Shown here: positions 37,720 to 47,200 of the stretch, piece after piece
Layout of the letters: each line of letters starts with the position of its first letter
Position numbering within the stretch: the stretch's first letter is position 1
From: JAFNAG01 sp963824985
GTDB lineage: Bacteria; Acidobacteriota; UBA6911
Reading direction: 5' to 3'
NCBI GenBank assembly: GCA_963824985.1
Contig: CAWGRQ010000048.1
Span: 1 to 64,000 of the forward strand
Length of the DNA stretch: 64,000 nt
Notes under the pieces: generated by a model
Told to the model about the DNA's origin: nothing
Database searches by the model: none
Seen by the model: only the letters and a program-made list of their open reading frames with translations
Translations under genes and position numbers: made by a program

Positions 37720-37780
37720 ACCGGGAACGGCGGTAGATGCTTTCGGTCTTGTGCCCGACCAGCTTCATGGCGACCGGTGC
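37720..37780 (-). pseudogene. short tyrosine-recombinase-like fragment
   Basis: The minus strand encodes PVAMKLVGHKTESIYRR. This resembles the catalytic HxxR/GH and pre-Tyr segment of phage integrases (xxVMxxLGHKTxxIxxRY). The final Tyr is not in frame and nothing else of the enzyme is recognisable. 37781-37944 holds only repeat sequence. Confidence 0.35.
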
Positions 37781-37944
37781 ACCGACTGAAAAAGAGAGCA
37801 ACTAACGATGACCACCATGCGGGTCTCAATTCTTCCTTTTGGGCACACGCACACCTGATCGCAACGAGGTAGTCCTGCGCCTGGAATTGAGAGGCCGCGC
37901 GATTTTGGCGCGTCAGTACTGCTTCCGTACGGTCCAAAAACCAG

Positions 37945-40653
37945 CTATTGGTGGCGCAAGGCGACCATCGGGTCGACCTTGGTGGCGCGGCGCGCCGGAA
38001 TATAGCTGGCGAGCAACGCGACCGCCACGAGCAGCATGACTGTTCCGACCATTGCTGTAGGATCGGAAGGGCTCACTTGATACAAAGCGCTGCCGAAGGA
38101 GTAGCTCACCAGCAGCGCGATGGGGAGTCCAATTCCGGTCCCCAGCAGCGCCAGGCGCAGCCCGTGCCGCAAGACCATGCGGAGCGCGTCGCTGCGCTGC
38201 GCTCCCAGAGCCATGCGCAGGCCGATTTCGCGCGTGCGTTGGCTGAAGGTGTAGGAAACGATGCCGTAGAGCCCGAAGGACGCCAGCATCAAGCCAAGCA
38301 GACCGAAAGCGCCCATGAAGGTCCCCGTCATTTCACGTTCATACAATCCCTGGCGGAGGGTCTCCTTTAACGTGCTCATCACGAGAGGAGACACGTTTTT
38401 ATCAATGGAGTGCACGGTCTGACGGAACGCACCTGCCAGGGCGCCGGGGTCTCCGGCGGTCTCCACCAGCATGGTCAGCTCGCCGCTGAATCCTCGTACC
38501 AGCGGCAGATACAAGTACGGCTGGGGATCCTCGCCGATCTTATTGACCGGCCCGTCCTGGACCACGCCGATGATCGTGGCCACATCCGCGTTGGATGAAC
38601 CACCGATATGGATGATCCTCCCGAGAGCGTCTTCCTTGGGCCAGAAGCGTTGGGTGAATGCGTCGCTTACGAGCACAACCTTCGCATTCGACTTGAAATC
38701 CAGGGAAATGAAATCCCGCCCCCGCAATATGTGCGTTCCCATGGTCTGGAAATAATTCTGTCCCACCGAGTTGTATTTGATGTCTTGAGGGGCCTGCTCT
38801 CCGGGGAGGAATACCTGCTGTACGCGCCCTCCGCCCGAAAAGCTGAGTGGAAAACGCCCGGCAAGACTGACCTGCTTCACGCCGGGGAACGCTCGAACGC
38901 GATCCTGAAGGGCCTGGAGGAAGGCCTGGGCCTGGTTCCCGTCATAGGAATACATGCCCAGGGCAAATTGGGCCAGGAGCATGTTTTTCTTCTCAAATCC
39001 CACATCTGCCTGCAAGCCGCGCACGAGACTCTTGATCAGCAGGCCCGACTGCGCCAGCAGGACGAGGGAAATGCACAGCTGGCCGACCACCAGCGCGTTG
39101 CGGCCCCGGTACCGGCGTCCGCTTTGGCCGGTTCCGGACGACTCATTCAGCAGGGATACCAGACTGAGTCTGGAGGCATGAAGAGAAGGAATGAGCGCAA
39201 AGATCAGCGTGGTGAGAAAAGCCAGGCCGATCGCAAAACTGACAACCCGTATATCGGGGCTAAGCTCAGGGACAACCCGCATCGGCATCGGGGGAAGGAG
39301 TGCCGGCAGCGCCTGAATGGCCCACTGCGTCAACATCAGGCCGAGAGCAGCCGCGGCCAGCGACAGCACCATACTCTCCGTCATCAGTTGGCGTGTGAGG
39401 CGCATCCGACTACCGCCCAGCGCCAGGCGGATGGCAATTTCCTTACGTCGGGCCTGGGACCGCGCCAGGAGGAGGTTGGAGACATTCACGCAGGCAATTA
39501 GCAGGATCAACCCGGTAATGGCCATGACGAGAAATCCAGCCACGGCAAACCCCTTGAAATAATATTCGGCCTCTACCTGGACGACGGCTCCGAGGATCTT
39601 ATCTGCCACGGGGTTGTTCCGGACCAGGTGGCGCACGATGGTGTCGACCTCAGCCTGTGCTCCCAGGGTCGGGACGCCGGCAGCCACCCGCCCTATGAGG
39701 GAGAACTCCTCGGCCCTCGGTCCGGAGAGGATGGCGCGGGATTCCTCGGCCGGACACCACACATCCGTAGTGGTGAGCGGCCGCTGAACACCTCCGAAGC
39801 CCTTGGGCGCGATGCCGATCACTGTGACGTTCTTTTTGGTCAGTTCAATCGTTTTACCGACGATTCCAGGGTTTCGGCCGAAATGGCTCCGCCAAAGTTC
39901 ATCGCTTATGACTACCACAGGATCTGCCGGATTCTCGTCCCCTTCGCGAAACACCCGCCCGAGCTGAGCATTCACGCCGAGAACTGAGAAGTAGTTTCTG
40001 GTTACATATTCGGTCGGCAGCAATTCCGACACTTCGCTCCCGGTCAGGATGGAGACATGGCGCTGCATGCCTACGACCCCGGACAAGGACTTGCTTTGTT
40101 TCCTGAGTTCGAGATACTCGGGATAGGGGAGTGACCGCGACAGCCCCCCCTTTTCGGTTTGGATCTTGATGAGCACCACCTCTCCGGGATGGTCGACAGG
40201 CAGGGGTTGAAGGATGAAGTGGTCTACCAGGCAAAAAATGGTTGAGTTCAGGCCGATGCCGAGAGCGAGAGAAAAGATGGCCACCGCCGTGAAGCCGGGA
40301 TTTTTGCACAGCATGCGCAGCCCATAGCGCAGATCCTGCCAGAGATCGGCAACCAAAACCCAGCCGTTCCCTCTTTGTCGAATCTCCTCCTCAAACCGCT
40401 GGAACTTCCGGCCGGCAGCCGCCGCTTGCGTCGGCCGTTCCGCGCGACCGAGTTCGACCGACAGCAGCTCCCAGTCGCCAATCTGGCGCGCTGCCTGGCG
40501 CAGTGCCTCATCTTCAGAGGGATCGGCGGTCAGCGCCTCGAGATAAATCTCCTCCATCTGGCATGCCAGTTCCCGAATGATCTTTTCCTTCCGGTCGTCC
40601 ATTGTGCCGGCAAGGCGAAGATGCTCTCGCACGTATTGATTCCAATCATGCAT
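37945..40653 (-). CDS. MacB/FtsX-type ABC permease of the acidobacterial duplicated type
   Basis: The product has 902 residues. The N-terminal 80 residues are a soluble helical extension (MHDWNQYVREHLRLAGTMDDRKEKIIRELACQMEEIY). Two copies of a MacB periplasmic-core plus FtsX unit follow: LRYGLRMLCKNPGFTAVAIFSLALGIGLNSTIF opens the first, and AGFLVMAITGLILLIACVNVSNLLLARSQARRKEIAIRLALGGSR its permease part. NALVVGQLCISLVLLAQSGLL opens the second, with GLYGIVSYTFSQRTREIGLRMALGA and SYIPARRATKVDPMVALRHQ at the end. There is no ATPase gene beside it. The start overlaps the PadR stop by 8 bp, so PadR and permease form a two-gene operon. The substrate is unknown; this group is often linked to export of peptides or antimicrobials. 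Confidence 0.88.
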   Translation of the reverse strand: MHDWNQYVREHLRLAGTMDDRKEKIIRELACQMEEIYLEALTADPSEDEALRQAARQIGDWELLSVELGRAERPTQAAAAGRKFQRFEEEIRQRGNGWVLVADLWQDLRYGLRMLCKNPGFTAVAIFSLALGIGLNSTIFCLVDHFILQPLPVDHPGEVVLIKIQTEKGGLSRSLPYPEYLELRKQSKSLSGVVGMQRHVSILTGSEVSELLPTEYVTRNYFSVLGVNAQLGRVFREGDENPADPVVVISDELWRSHFGRNPGIVGKTIELTKKNVTVIGIAPKGFGGVQRPLTTTDVWCPAEESRAILSGPRAEEFSLIGRVAAGVPTLGAQAEVDTIVRHLVRNNPVADKILGAVVQVEAEYYFKGFAVAGFLVMAITGLILLIACVNVSNLLLARSQARRKEIAIRLALGGSRMRLTRQLMTESMVLSLAAAALGLMLTQWAIQALPALLPPMPMRVVPELSPDIRVVSFAIGLAFLTTLIFALIPSLHASRLSLVSLLNESSGTGQSGRRYRGRNALVVGQLCISLVLLAQSGLLIKSLVRGLQADVGFEKKNMLLAQFALGMYSYDGNQAQAFLQALQDRVRAFPGVKQVSLAGRFPLSFSGGGRVQQVFLPGEQAPQDIKYNSVGQNYFQTMGTHILRGRDFISLDFKSNAKVVLVSDAFTQRFWPKEDALGRIIHIGGSSNADVATIIGVVQDGPVNKIGEDPQPYLYLPLVRGFSGELTMLVETAGDPGALAGAFRQTVHSIDKNVSPLVMSTLKETLRQGLYEREMTGTFMGAFGLLGLMLASFGLYGIVSYTFSQRTREIGLRMALGAQRSDALRMVLRHGLRLALLGTGIGLPIALLVSYSFGSALYQVSPSDPTAMVGTVMLLVAVALLASYIPARRATKVDPMVALRHQ

Positions 40654-40978
40654 GTTGCGGGCCCACTATCTGGTTGATTGCGGCAACGTACTCCTGCCAA
40701 TTTCTCCGCTGTTCCAGGAGGACGGCCTTCCCCTTGGGCATCAGCCGGTAGTAATACCTGCGCCGCTGCCCCTCTTTTTCCACCCAGCGTCCCTTGATCC
40801 ACTGCTTCTTCTCCATGCGATACAGGGTCGGGTAGAGGGCAGAGACGGTGAACCGGAGACGCCCTCCCGAACCGAGTTCCATCAGTTTCCCGATTTCATA
40901 TCCATGGCGTGGCTGGTCCCTGAGCAGGGACAAGGCGAGCAGTTCGATACTGCCCTTTTTCAATTCAGGACTGAACAT
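40646..40978 (-). CDS. PadR-family repressor
   Basis: This 110-residue winged-helix regulator reads MFSPELKKGSIELLALSLLRDQPRHGYEIGKLM, then LRFTVSALYPTLYRMEKKQWIKGRWVEKEGQRRRYYYRLMPKGKAVL. This is the PadR core with a short C-terminus (subfamily 2). GGAGG lies close upstream of the ATG at 40978. A perfect 15-bp palindrome 28 bp before the start is its likely operator. It overlaps and presumably controls the ABC permease. Confidence 0.92.
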   Translation of the reverse strand: MFSPELKKGSIELLALSLLRDQPRHGYEIGKLMELGSGGRLRFTVSALYPTLYRMEKKQWIKGRWVEKEGQRRRYYYRLMPKGKAVLLEQRRNWQEYVAAINQIVGPQHA

Positions 40979-41005
40979 TTTGCCTCCACCTATCGGCACG
41001 TGATA

Positions 41006-41020
41006 TATCATGTCATGATA
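41006..41020. promoter_or_regulatory. PadR operator, perfect 15-bp palindrome
   Basis: TATCATGTCATGATA is perfectly symmetric and lies upstream of the PadR-permease operon. PadR proteins typically recognise ATGT/ACAT- or ATCATG-containing dyads at their own promoter. From 41021 to 41955 no gene is supported. A 29-bp exact repeat (CCTTTTGGGCACACGCACAC plus CTGATCGCA) lies at 41433-41461 and also at 37835-37863. Confidence 0.65.
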
Positions 41021-41955
41021 ACAAACGAAAGATGAGCCGCGAATGTTCCGTTCTATTTCATCCGCCCATCCCCCTTCTCCCAAAGGGACAGCGGCAGGGA
41101 TGCAAGCTCGCTGCCTGACCCGCACCCCGCAAACGAGAGGGGCGCGACGATTCAAACATACTGGCCACGCAGGCAATTAACGTTGAGGACGGACACCAAT
41201 CTCGTAGAAGTGGGTGTTGTGGTTCGAGACAGTCGGGGCCGAAGGAAGAATTGGCTGCCTTTTGCTCAGCAGCCTCTTCAGAATCCCCTTTCCTCAGCTT
41301 CTGATAATGCAATTATGTTAACTTTGGGGCATTTGCCCAGGCGTAGCGCCACTTTGCCCCCAAACCGTGGTCCCATATGCAGCTTTCTTGCGCTCCTGCA
41401 CGTTTTTGCAGCAGATTAGCCGCCCCGCTCCGCCTTTTGGGCACACGCACACCTGATCGCAGGCGTTCGCCGGAGCCGCAATCCTCTGCGCCTCGGAGAC
41501 TCTGAGTCCTTGTGGCGGTCTTTCAAAAAGAGGCTCTTTAAAGCTCTCCAGCCAGGCCGGCGTGCATGATTCGACGGCCGATTCGGAGCGGTCATGACCC
41601 GGCTGCTTCTGCCGATTGTGTCTGACGCCGGATAAAGGCATGGACCTGGTTCCCATCATGATCGTATAGGGGGTGTCTGGCAGTTCGAAGTCCGGCGGAT
41701 GCCCTTTGAGGTTCTTGGCAGTGTTTCTCCCCGCTGCCATACTGCCCGGCGCGGCAGCCTTTGATCGCCAAGCCAATCAAGGTATATCAGGCATAATTCA
41801 AACGAACAAAAGGAGTTGTAAACTTCTTCCCCAAGATCTATATTGGGACAAAGGCCGACCGCTACGGCTATGTTCCTCACCTTTTCTCCCGAGCGCCAGG
41901 CTGGTCAGCCTACTAACAGGTTAGGCAGGCGAACCGGGGCCGGAGGGCAGCCATC

Positions 41956-42330
41956 ATGAAACGAATTCACCGACTGACCGCGGTCATTGCGGCGGTGCTT
42001 GGGTTTTGGGGTGGTGTTCTGGCTTGGCAGTCCGGAGGGGTCGGGACGAACATCCTGGCGGGGGCTGCGGTTCTGATCGGCGGCTATCTGCTCTTCTGCC
42101 TCTGGCTCTGGCGTCGGGCGCAGCCCGGCTCCGGCGACGCGATGGTGCTGCCAACCATCGTTGAGTTATCGCTTGCGGCGCTTCTTGGAATTCTCCCCCA
42201 GTTGTTCTGGCCGGCAGCGGAGGGTCTCCAGATCGCCGCATTGATCGCGAGCTTCATCGTCATAATCGCCTTGGGTGCCATGCAGATCCGGAACCGGCGA
42301 AGGCTTCGTCGGATGGCACGACCTATGTGA
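41956..42330 (+). CDS. small four-helix membrane protein, unknown function
   Basis: The 124-residue product has about four hydrophobic segments: LTAVIAAVLGFWGGVLAW, ILAGAAVLIGGYLLFCLWLW, VELSLAALLGILPQLFW and IAALIASFIVIIALGAM. It ends in a basic tail (RNRRRLRRMARPM). GGAGGG precedes the ATG. No family is recognised. It lies directly before the tRNA on the opposite strand. Confidence 0.6.
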   Translation: MKRIHRLTAVIAAVLGFWGGVLAWQSGGVGTNILAGAAVLIGGYLLFCLWLWRRAQPGSGDAMVLPTIVELSLAALLGILPQLFWPAAEGLQIAALIASFIVIIALGAMQIRNRRRLRRMARPM

Positions 42331-42364
42331 GGTATGGATCAATGCTTGTTGAGACGAGTTTGAT

Positions 42365-42453
42365 TGGTGCCGAGGGCGGGAATCGAACCCGCACGAGCCT
42401 TGCGGCCCCCAGGATTTTAAGTCCTGTGCGTCTGCCAGTTTCGCCACCCCGGC
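42365..42453 (-). tRNA. tRNA-Leu (anticodon UAA)
   Basis: The minus strand folds as a class II tRNA. The acceptor 5' GCCGGGG pairs with CCTCGGC (one G-U), with discriminator A and an encoded CCA (42365-42367). The anticodon loop is CTTAAAA with anticodon TAA. The long variable arm GGGGGCCGCAAGGCTC and the T-loop GGTTCGATTCC are present. This anticodon reads UUA (and UUG by wobble). Confidence 0.97.
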
Positions 42454-42805
42454 ACGTATGAATCCAACAGTTTATCGGTACCATTTTCGGATGTCACCTT
42501 CCAAATCGCCTGGTTACCCTCCCGTCGCCCCTTTTTTGCACGATGTTGACCTTGAAGCTCTTGCTGGCCCTTCAAATTTCCTCGGGAAAGGGCTCAACGA
42601 TATTCTATGCCCTGGTGGGATTAGCGGGTCCCGCAAGTTTGGACAGTAGCACGAGGACGCGCCCCTGCTTGTGCAATGCGGACGTGAAGCCAATTCTAGT
42701 CTGACGCACTCCCGTAAGTCATCGTTAAAAAAAACCAACGGATCTCAAAGATGCTTGCCGGAGAGGGGCGCTCGCCTCCGGGAGGCCTCTTCATGCCCAT
42801 CAGCA

Positions 42806-42849
42806 AGAAAAGCGGAATGTCCCGGTTTCCCGTGGACATTCCGCTTTCT
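42806..42849 (-). terminator. rho-independent terminator of the downstream secreted-protein gene
   Basis: The stem GAAAGCGGAATGTCC (minus strand) pairs with GGACATTCCGCTTTTC across an 11-nt loop and is followed by a T-containing run on the minus strand. It starts 27 bp after the stop of the gene at 42876-44003. The stem also has A's on its other side, so it may work in both directions. The rest of 42454-42805 shows no gene. Confidence 0.75.
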
Positions 42850-42875
42850 GCAGGTCTGACCTGAAGACTTTGCTG

Positions 42876-44003
42876 TTATTGCTTGACGGGCTGGAAGGAC
42901 GGGAATGAAGTGAACGATCCGTACGCACTGAACCTCAAACCCAACCCCGCGATCGGCGAACTGGCTGTGAACGATATGCTCCCCTTGCGGTTGGCCACGA
43001 TTGAAGAGTAGTCCTGTGAGAAAAAATAGGCCCGATGGCTGTTAGGCGCCAGTGTCATGGATTGCGTGCTCAGGGTATTTCCTGCGAGATCCCGGATGGT
43101 GACGGTGACCTGAGCGATATCGGCGCTGGGATTGACAATGGCTAAGGCTGTTTCGAACCCATTGGTATTATCGTAAAGAACGGTGAAGCTGGTGTCCGAA
43201 GTGCTGCACAGCGGGACAATGGCCTCGGAGTCTGGTTTCCCGGGCGTCCGCTGGCGGAAGATGGCAAATCCGCTGATTCCCTCGAATCCGGAGGTGCGCG
43301 AAGTCACGATCGCGTAGCCGGCCTCCATGTTGCCGCCCGCAGCCGTTTCGTAATTCACCGTCTCCCTGGGATTTATGTGTCCAATGATAACAGGGACTGA
43401 CCCCAAGCCCCGGATGGGCACCGTTCGTGAAAAGCCGTTGCTGTCATAAAACCGGATCTCGTAGTCCTCGGAGGACTCGGAGAGATTTGTCAGGAACAGC
43501 GTGGTGCTCCATTCTCCGCCATTGACAAACTGAGGGAGGAGCAGGCCGGTTGGAGGCGGCGGCGGAGGAGTCACTGTTGCGGTTAGAGTGGTGGTAATGC
43601 TTTGCCCAAGGGAAAGAATGCCAATTCCGATGTAGTAGGTGCCCGCCTTGGCCGAACTGATCCTGATGGTTTCATCGGCGGTCGGTCCCGTGGAATAGTA
43701 ATCGTAAACAATGTGGCCGTTGGACAATTCCAGTTCAGCTCCACACCGCATGAACAGTTCGATGTTGACTCCCGGAGTCGAGGTGACGATCCTGACTTCC
43801 AGGTTTGACCCTTCGGCAGGCACGGATATAGTGGGAAACCCGATCAACAGAGTGGGAGTATTCACCGGGTGCATGGTGATTTCAATGGGAACTCCGGACG
43901 TGAGGGACCTGAGAGAGGATGCCGCAAGAAGCGGATGGGCCGAAATCGCCAGAAACAGGATTGCCTGGAAACAAATCGTTGCTGAAAAAAGTCTGGTTTT
44001 CAT
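42876..44003 (-). CDS. secreted protein with PPC-like N-terminus, unknown function
   Basis: This 375-residue protein has a signal peptide (ICFQAILFLAISAHPLLAA). Residues 30-150 resemble a bacterial pre-peptidase C-like beta domain (VRIVTSTPGVNIELFMRCGAE, SSAKAGTYYIGIGIL). A run of six prolines follows, and then a second beta domain (LPQFVNGGEWSTTLFLTNLSESSEDYEIRFYDSNG and YDNTNGFETALAIVNPSADIAQVTVTIRDLAG). This NGGxWxTxLxLxNxS pattern recurs in many acidobacterial secreted proteins. GGAG lies 7 nt before the ATG. It is divergent from the TPR-CHAT operon. Confidence 0.75.
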   Translation of the reverse strand: MKTRLFSATICFQAILFLAISAHPLLAASSLRSLTSGVPIEITMHPVNTPTLLIGFPTISVPAEGSNLEVRIVTSTPGVNIELFMRCGAELELSNGHIVYDYYSTGPTADETIRISSAKAGTYYIGIGILSLGQSITTTLTATVTPPPPPPTGLLLPQFVNGGEWSTTLFLTNLSESSEDYEIRFYDSNGFSRTVPIRGLGSVPVIIGHINPRETVNYETAAGGNMEAGYAIVTSRTSGFEGISGFAIFRQRTPGKPDSEAIVPLCSTSDTSFTVLYDNTNGFETALAIVNPSADIAQVTVTIRDLAGNTLSTQSMTLAPNSHRAYFFSQDYSSIVANRKGSISFTASSPIAGLGLRFSAYGSFTSFPSFQPVKQ

Positions 44004-44224
44004 GACGAACTCCTATTCCGGGGAGCCCCGGAGGCAATAAGGTTCCGTTTGGGTGTATGCTGCCTTGTCGCTTGAAACTCACTTCTGATGATCCAGTGAG
44101 CAGTTCGTCAAAACGTTACAGAGCGCCAACGCCGAGGTAGGATTTTTCTCTCATGGGCAAAAATGCAGGCCAAGGAGCGGCCGCGAGAAAGGGTGTTATA
44201 ATCGGCGCCAAAGGAGATCCCGCC

Positions 44225-47200
44225 ATGAAAGCAGCGGTCGCCCGCTTCGTCGCGTTGCTCACCTTTGTCGCGATTTGCTGTTCCGGCGCGGCTCAATCCG
44301 ATAAAGCCATCCAGACCCTCGAGCCCGGCAAGCCGGTCGAGCGCGGACTTAGCGGCGGCCAGTCCCACGATTACCAGATCCAGCTGGCTGCGGGTCAATG
44401 TCTGGACGCAGTCGTCGAACAGCGGGGCATTGATGTGGTGGTGACGCTGTTCGGACCGGACGGCAAGCAGCTCGTCGAGGTGGACAGCCCAAACGGTGCG
44501 CAGGGGCCGGAACCACTGCTTTTCATCGCGGAGCTTTCCGGCGCCTACAGGTTGAACGTTCGATCCCTGGAGAAGGATGCTCCGGCCGGACGCTACGAGG
44601 CGAAGATCGAGGAGCTGAAGCTCGCTACAGGTCAAGATCGAGAGAGGATAGTCGGGCAGGCGGTGTTCGCAGAAGCCGATCGGCTCAAAGCCAGAGCAAC
44701 GGCGGAATCTCTCAAAGCCGCAGTCGATAAATACAGCGCGGCGGCTGCCCACTTTCGCGCCGCTCGGGAGGCCGTGAAGGAAGCCGATGCGCTGAACGCG
44801 GCCGGCCTGCTCCTATCAAACCTCGGCGGAGCGCAGAAGGCGCTGGAATTCTTTCAACAGTCACTGGCGCTTCGGAGAACAGGAGGCGACAGGTCGGGGG
44901 AAGGGGCGGCGCTGAACAACATAGGTCTGGCTTACCGGAGTTTGGGCGAAAACAGGAAAGCGCTGGATTACTACAGCCAGTCACTGGCGATCGCAAGAGC
45001 GGCAGGTAATCGTGCGGGCGAAGCTACGATACTCAACAACATGGGCGCGGTCTTGAATTTGCTGGGCGAGAACCAAAAGGCGCTGGAATGCTACAGCCAG
45101 GCATTGCCGCTTCTCAAAGCGGGGGGCAACCGGCGTGGCGAGGCCAATGCGCTCAACGGCATCGGGGCGGTTTACTGGAACCTCGGCGAGAGTCAGAAAG
45201 GGCTGGAAAACTACAACCAGGCACTGCTCCTTTGGCGAGCGCTTGGTGACAGGCGCGGCCAGGCAATGACGCTCGACAACCTCGGCCAGGCCTCCATGAT
45301 GTTGGGCAGGAATCAAGAGGCGCAGGATTGCTTCCAAGAGGCCCTGCCGATTTGGAGATCCTTGGGTGACAAAGTCGGCGAAGCTTCTACGCTCAACAAC
45401 ATGGGCTGGCTCCACTCCCGTTTGGGAGAGACGCCGCAGGCGCTGGATGACTACGACCAGGCGCTTACGATTCACAGGGCGGCGGGCAACCGGCGCGGCG
45501 AAGCGCAGTCACTCAACAATATCGCAGCGCTCTACCAGGACTTGGGCGAAAGCCCGCGGGCGCTGGAGTATTACACCCTGGTCCTGCCGATCCTCAAGGC
45601 CACGGCCGACAGACCAAGGGAAGCGATCGCGCTCAACAATATCGGTGCGGTCTGGGCACATCTGGGCGAGAACCAGAAAGCCCTGGAATACTACAGCCCG
45701 GCTCTGGAGATTCTGCGGGCGGTTGGCGACCGGCGGGGCGAAGCCAATACCCTCAACAACATCGGCGCGGTTTACGCCCGTTTGGGAGAAGGGCAGCTCG
45801 CATTGGAATATTACTACCAGGCACTTCTGATTCTGAAAGCGGTGCGGGAACCACGAGGTGAAGCGGCAACGCTCGGCAACATCGGGTCGGTTTACAGGGA
45901 TTTGGGCGAGGACCAGAAAGCGCTCGAATATTTCAACCTGGCCTTGCCCATCAGCAGAGCGGCCGGCGATAAAGCCGGCGAAGCGGCAACGCTCAACAAC
46001 ATCGGCGGGATCTATTTGCTGTCGGGCCGGAGGGAGATCGCGCTGGAATATTACAGCCAGGCGCTGCCGATTGAGCGCGCGGCTGGCAACCAGCGGGGCG
46101 AGGCGGCAACCCTCAACAATATGGGGTACGCGTTCAAGCAGGGGGGCGAGAATCAGAAGGCCCTGGAGTACTACAGCCAGGTTCTCCAGCTTGTGAGGGC
46201 GGTGGGAGATAGGCGTGGCGAAGCCTGGACGCTCGACAACATGGGCGCAATCTACTCGGACCTGGCCGAAAACCAGAAAGCGTTGGAAGTTTACGGACAG
46301 GCGTTGGTCCTTGCCAGGACAGCGGGCGATCGAAAAAGCGAAGCAACCGTCCTTGGCGATATTGCGATTGCCGAACATAAGCTAGGCCATCTGCCGCAGG
46401 CCCGAACGCAAATGGAGGCTGCCCTGAAAGTCCTTGAAGCAATGCGCTCGAGCATTACCAGCCAGGAACTGCGGACGTCTTTCTTTGCGTCGGTCCACGC
46501 ATATCACCGATTCTATGTGGATCTGCTCATGCAACTCAATCGGACTGGTCCACGAGGTGTCTTCGACGCGCTGGCTCTGGAAGCCAGCGAGCGAGGACGC
46601 GCGCGCGGCCTGCTGGAAATGCTCCGGGAAGGCCGGGCGGACATTCGCAAAGAGGTTGACAAGGCGCTGCTGGAGAAGGAAAAGGCATTGACGCGGCGAC
46701 TGAGCGATAAATCGGATCGGCTGATGCAAATGCAGAGCGGGAAGCGGAATGAGGGACAGGTCGCAGTTTTTGAGAAGGAGATATCCGAGCTCGAAACCGA
46801 ACTTCAGCAGGTCGAGGCGACAATTCGAAAGACCAGCCCGCGCTATGCGGCATTGACGCAGCCGGAGCCGCTGAAAGCGGCCCAAATCCGACAGGAAGTG
46901 CTGGATGCCGGCACGGTGCTCCTCGAGTACAGCCTCGGCAAAGACCGGAGCTATCTGTGGGTAGTTGGACCGGAGTCCATGGATAGCTTCGAATTGCCGA
47001 AGCAGGAGGAAATCGAATCAGCTGCACGGCTGGTCTACGAACTGTTGACGGCGCGGAACCGCCGGGTAAAGGACGAAACGGAAGAGCAAACCCGGTCGCG
47101 GATCTCGAAGGCTGACGCAGAGTTTGCCGGTGCGGCGGGGAAACTGAGTCGAATGGTGCTGGGCCCCGCAGCGAATCTGATTCAGGGGAAACGTTTGCTC

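Larger units (their letters stand above)
36552..37942. repeat. pair of ~67-bp direct repeats bracketing decayed elements
   Basis: A segment containing CCTGCGCCTGGAATTGAGA and TTGGCGCGTCAGTAC followed by TTCCGTACGGTCCAAA occurs at 36552-36621 and again at 37875-37942, in the same orientation, about 1.3 kb apart. The second copy ends 3 bp before the ABC permease stop. The intervening DNA contains a VapBC module and gene fragments, so the repeats may mark the ends of a former composite insertion. Confidence 0.65.

Noticed and set aside
41318..41776. 152-codon minus-strand frame in the gap after the PadR gene
   Set aside because: It has no domain or ribosome binding site and includes a dispersed 29-bp repeat; the translation looks like chance open sequence.
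42458..42760. Short frames on both strands between the tRNA and the terminator
   Set aside because: They lack start signals, homology and consistent composition, so they are treated as non-coding.
44850..46440. 120-bp tandem DNA repeats
   Set aside because: The periodicity is fully explained by 40-residue TPR units of the CHAT protein; it is not an independent repeat element.
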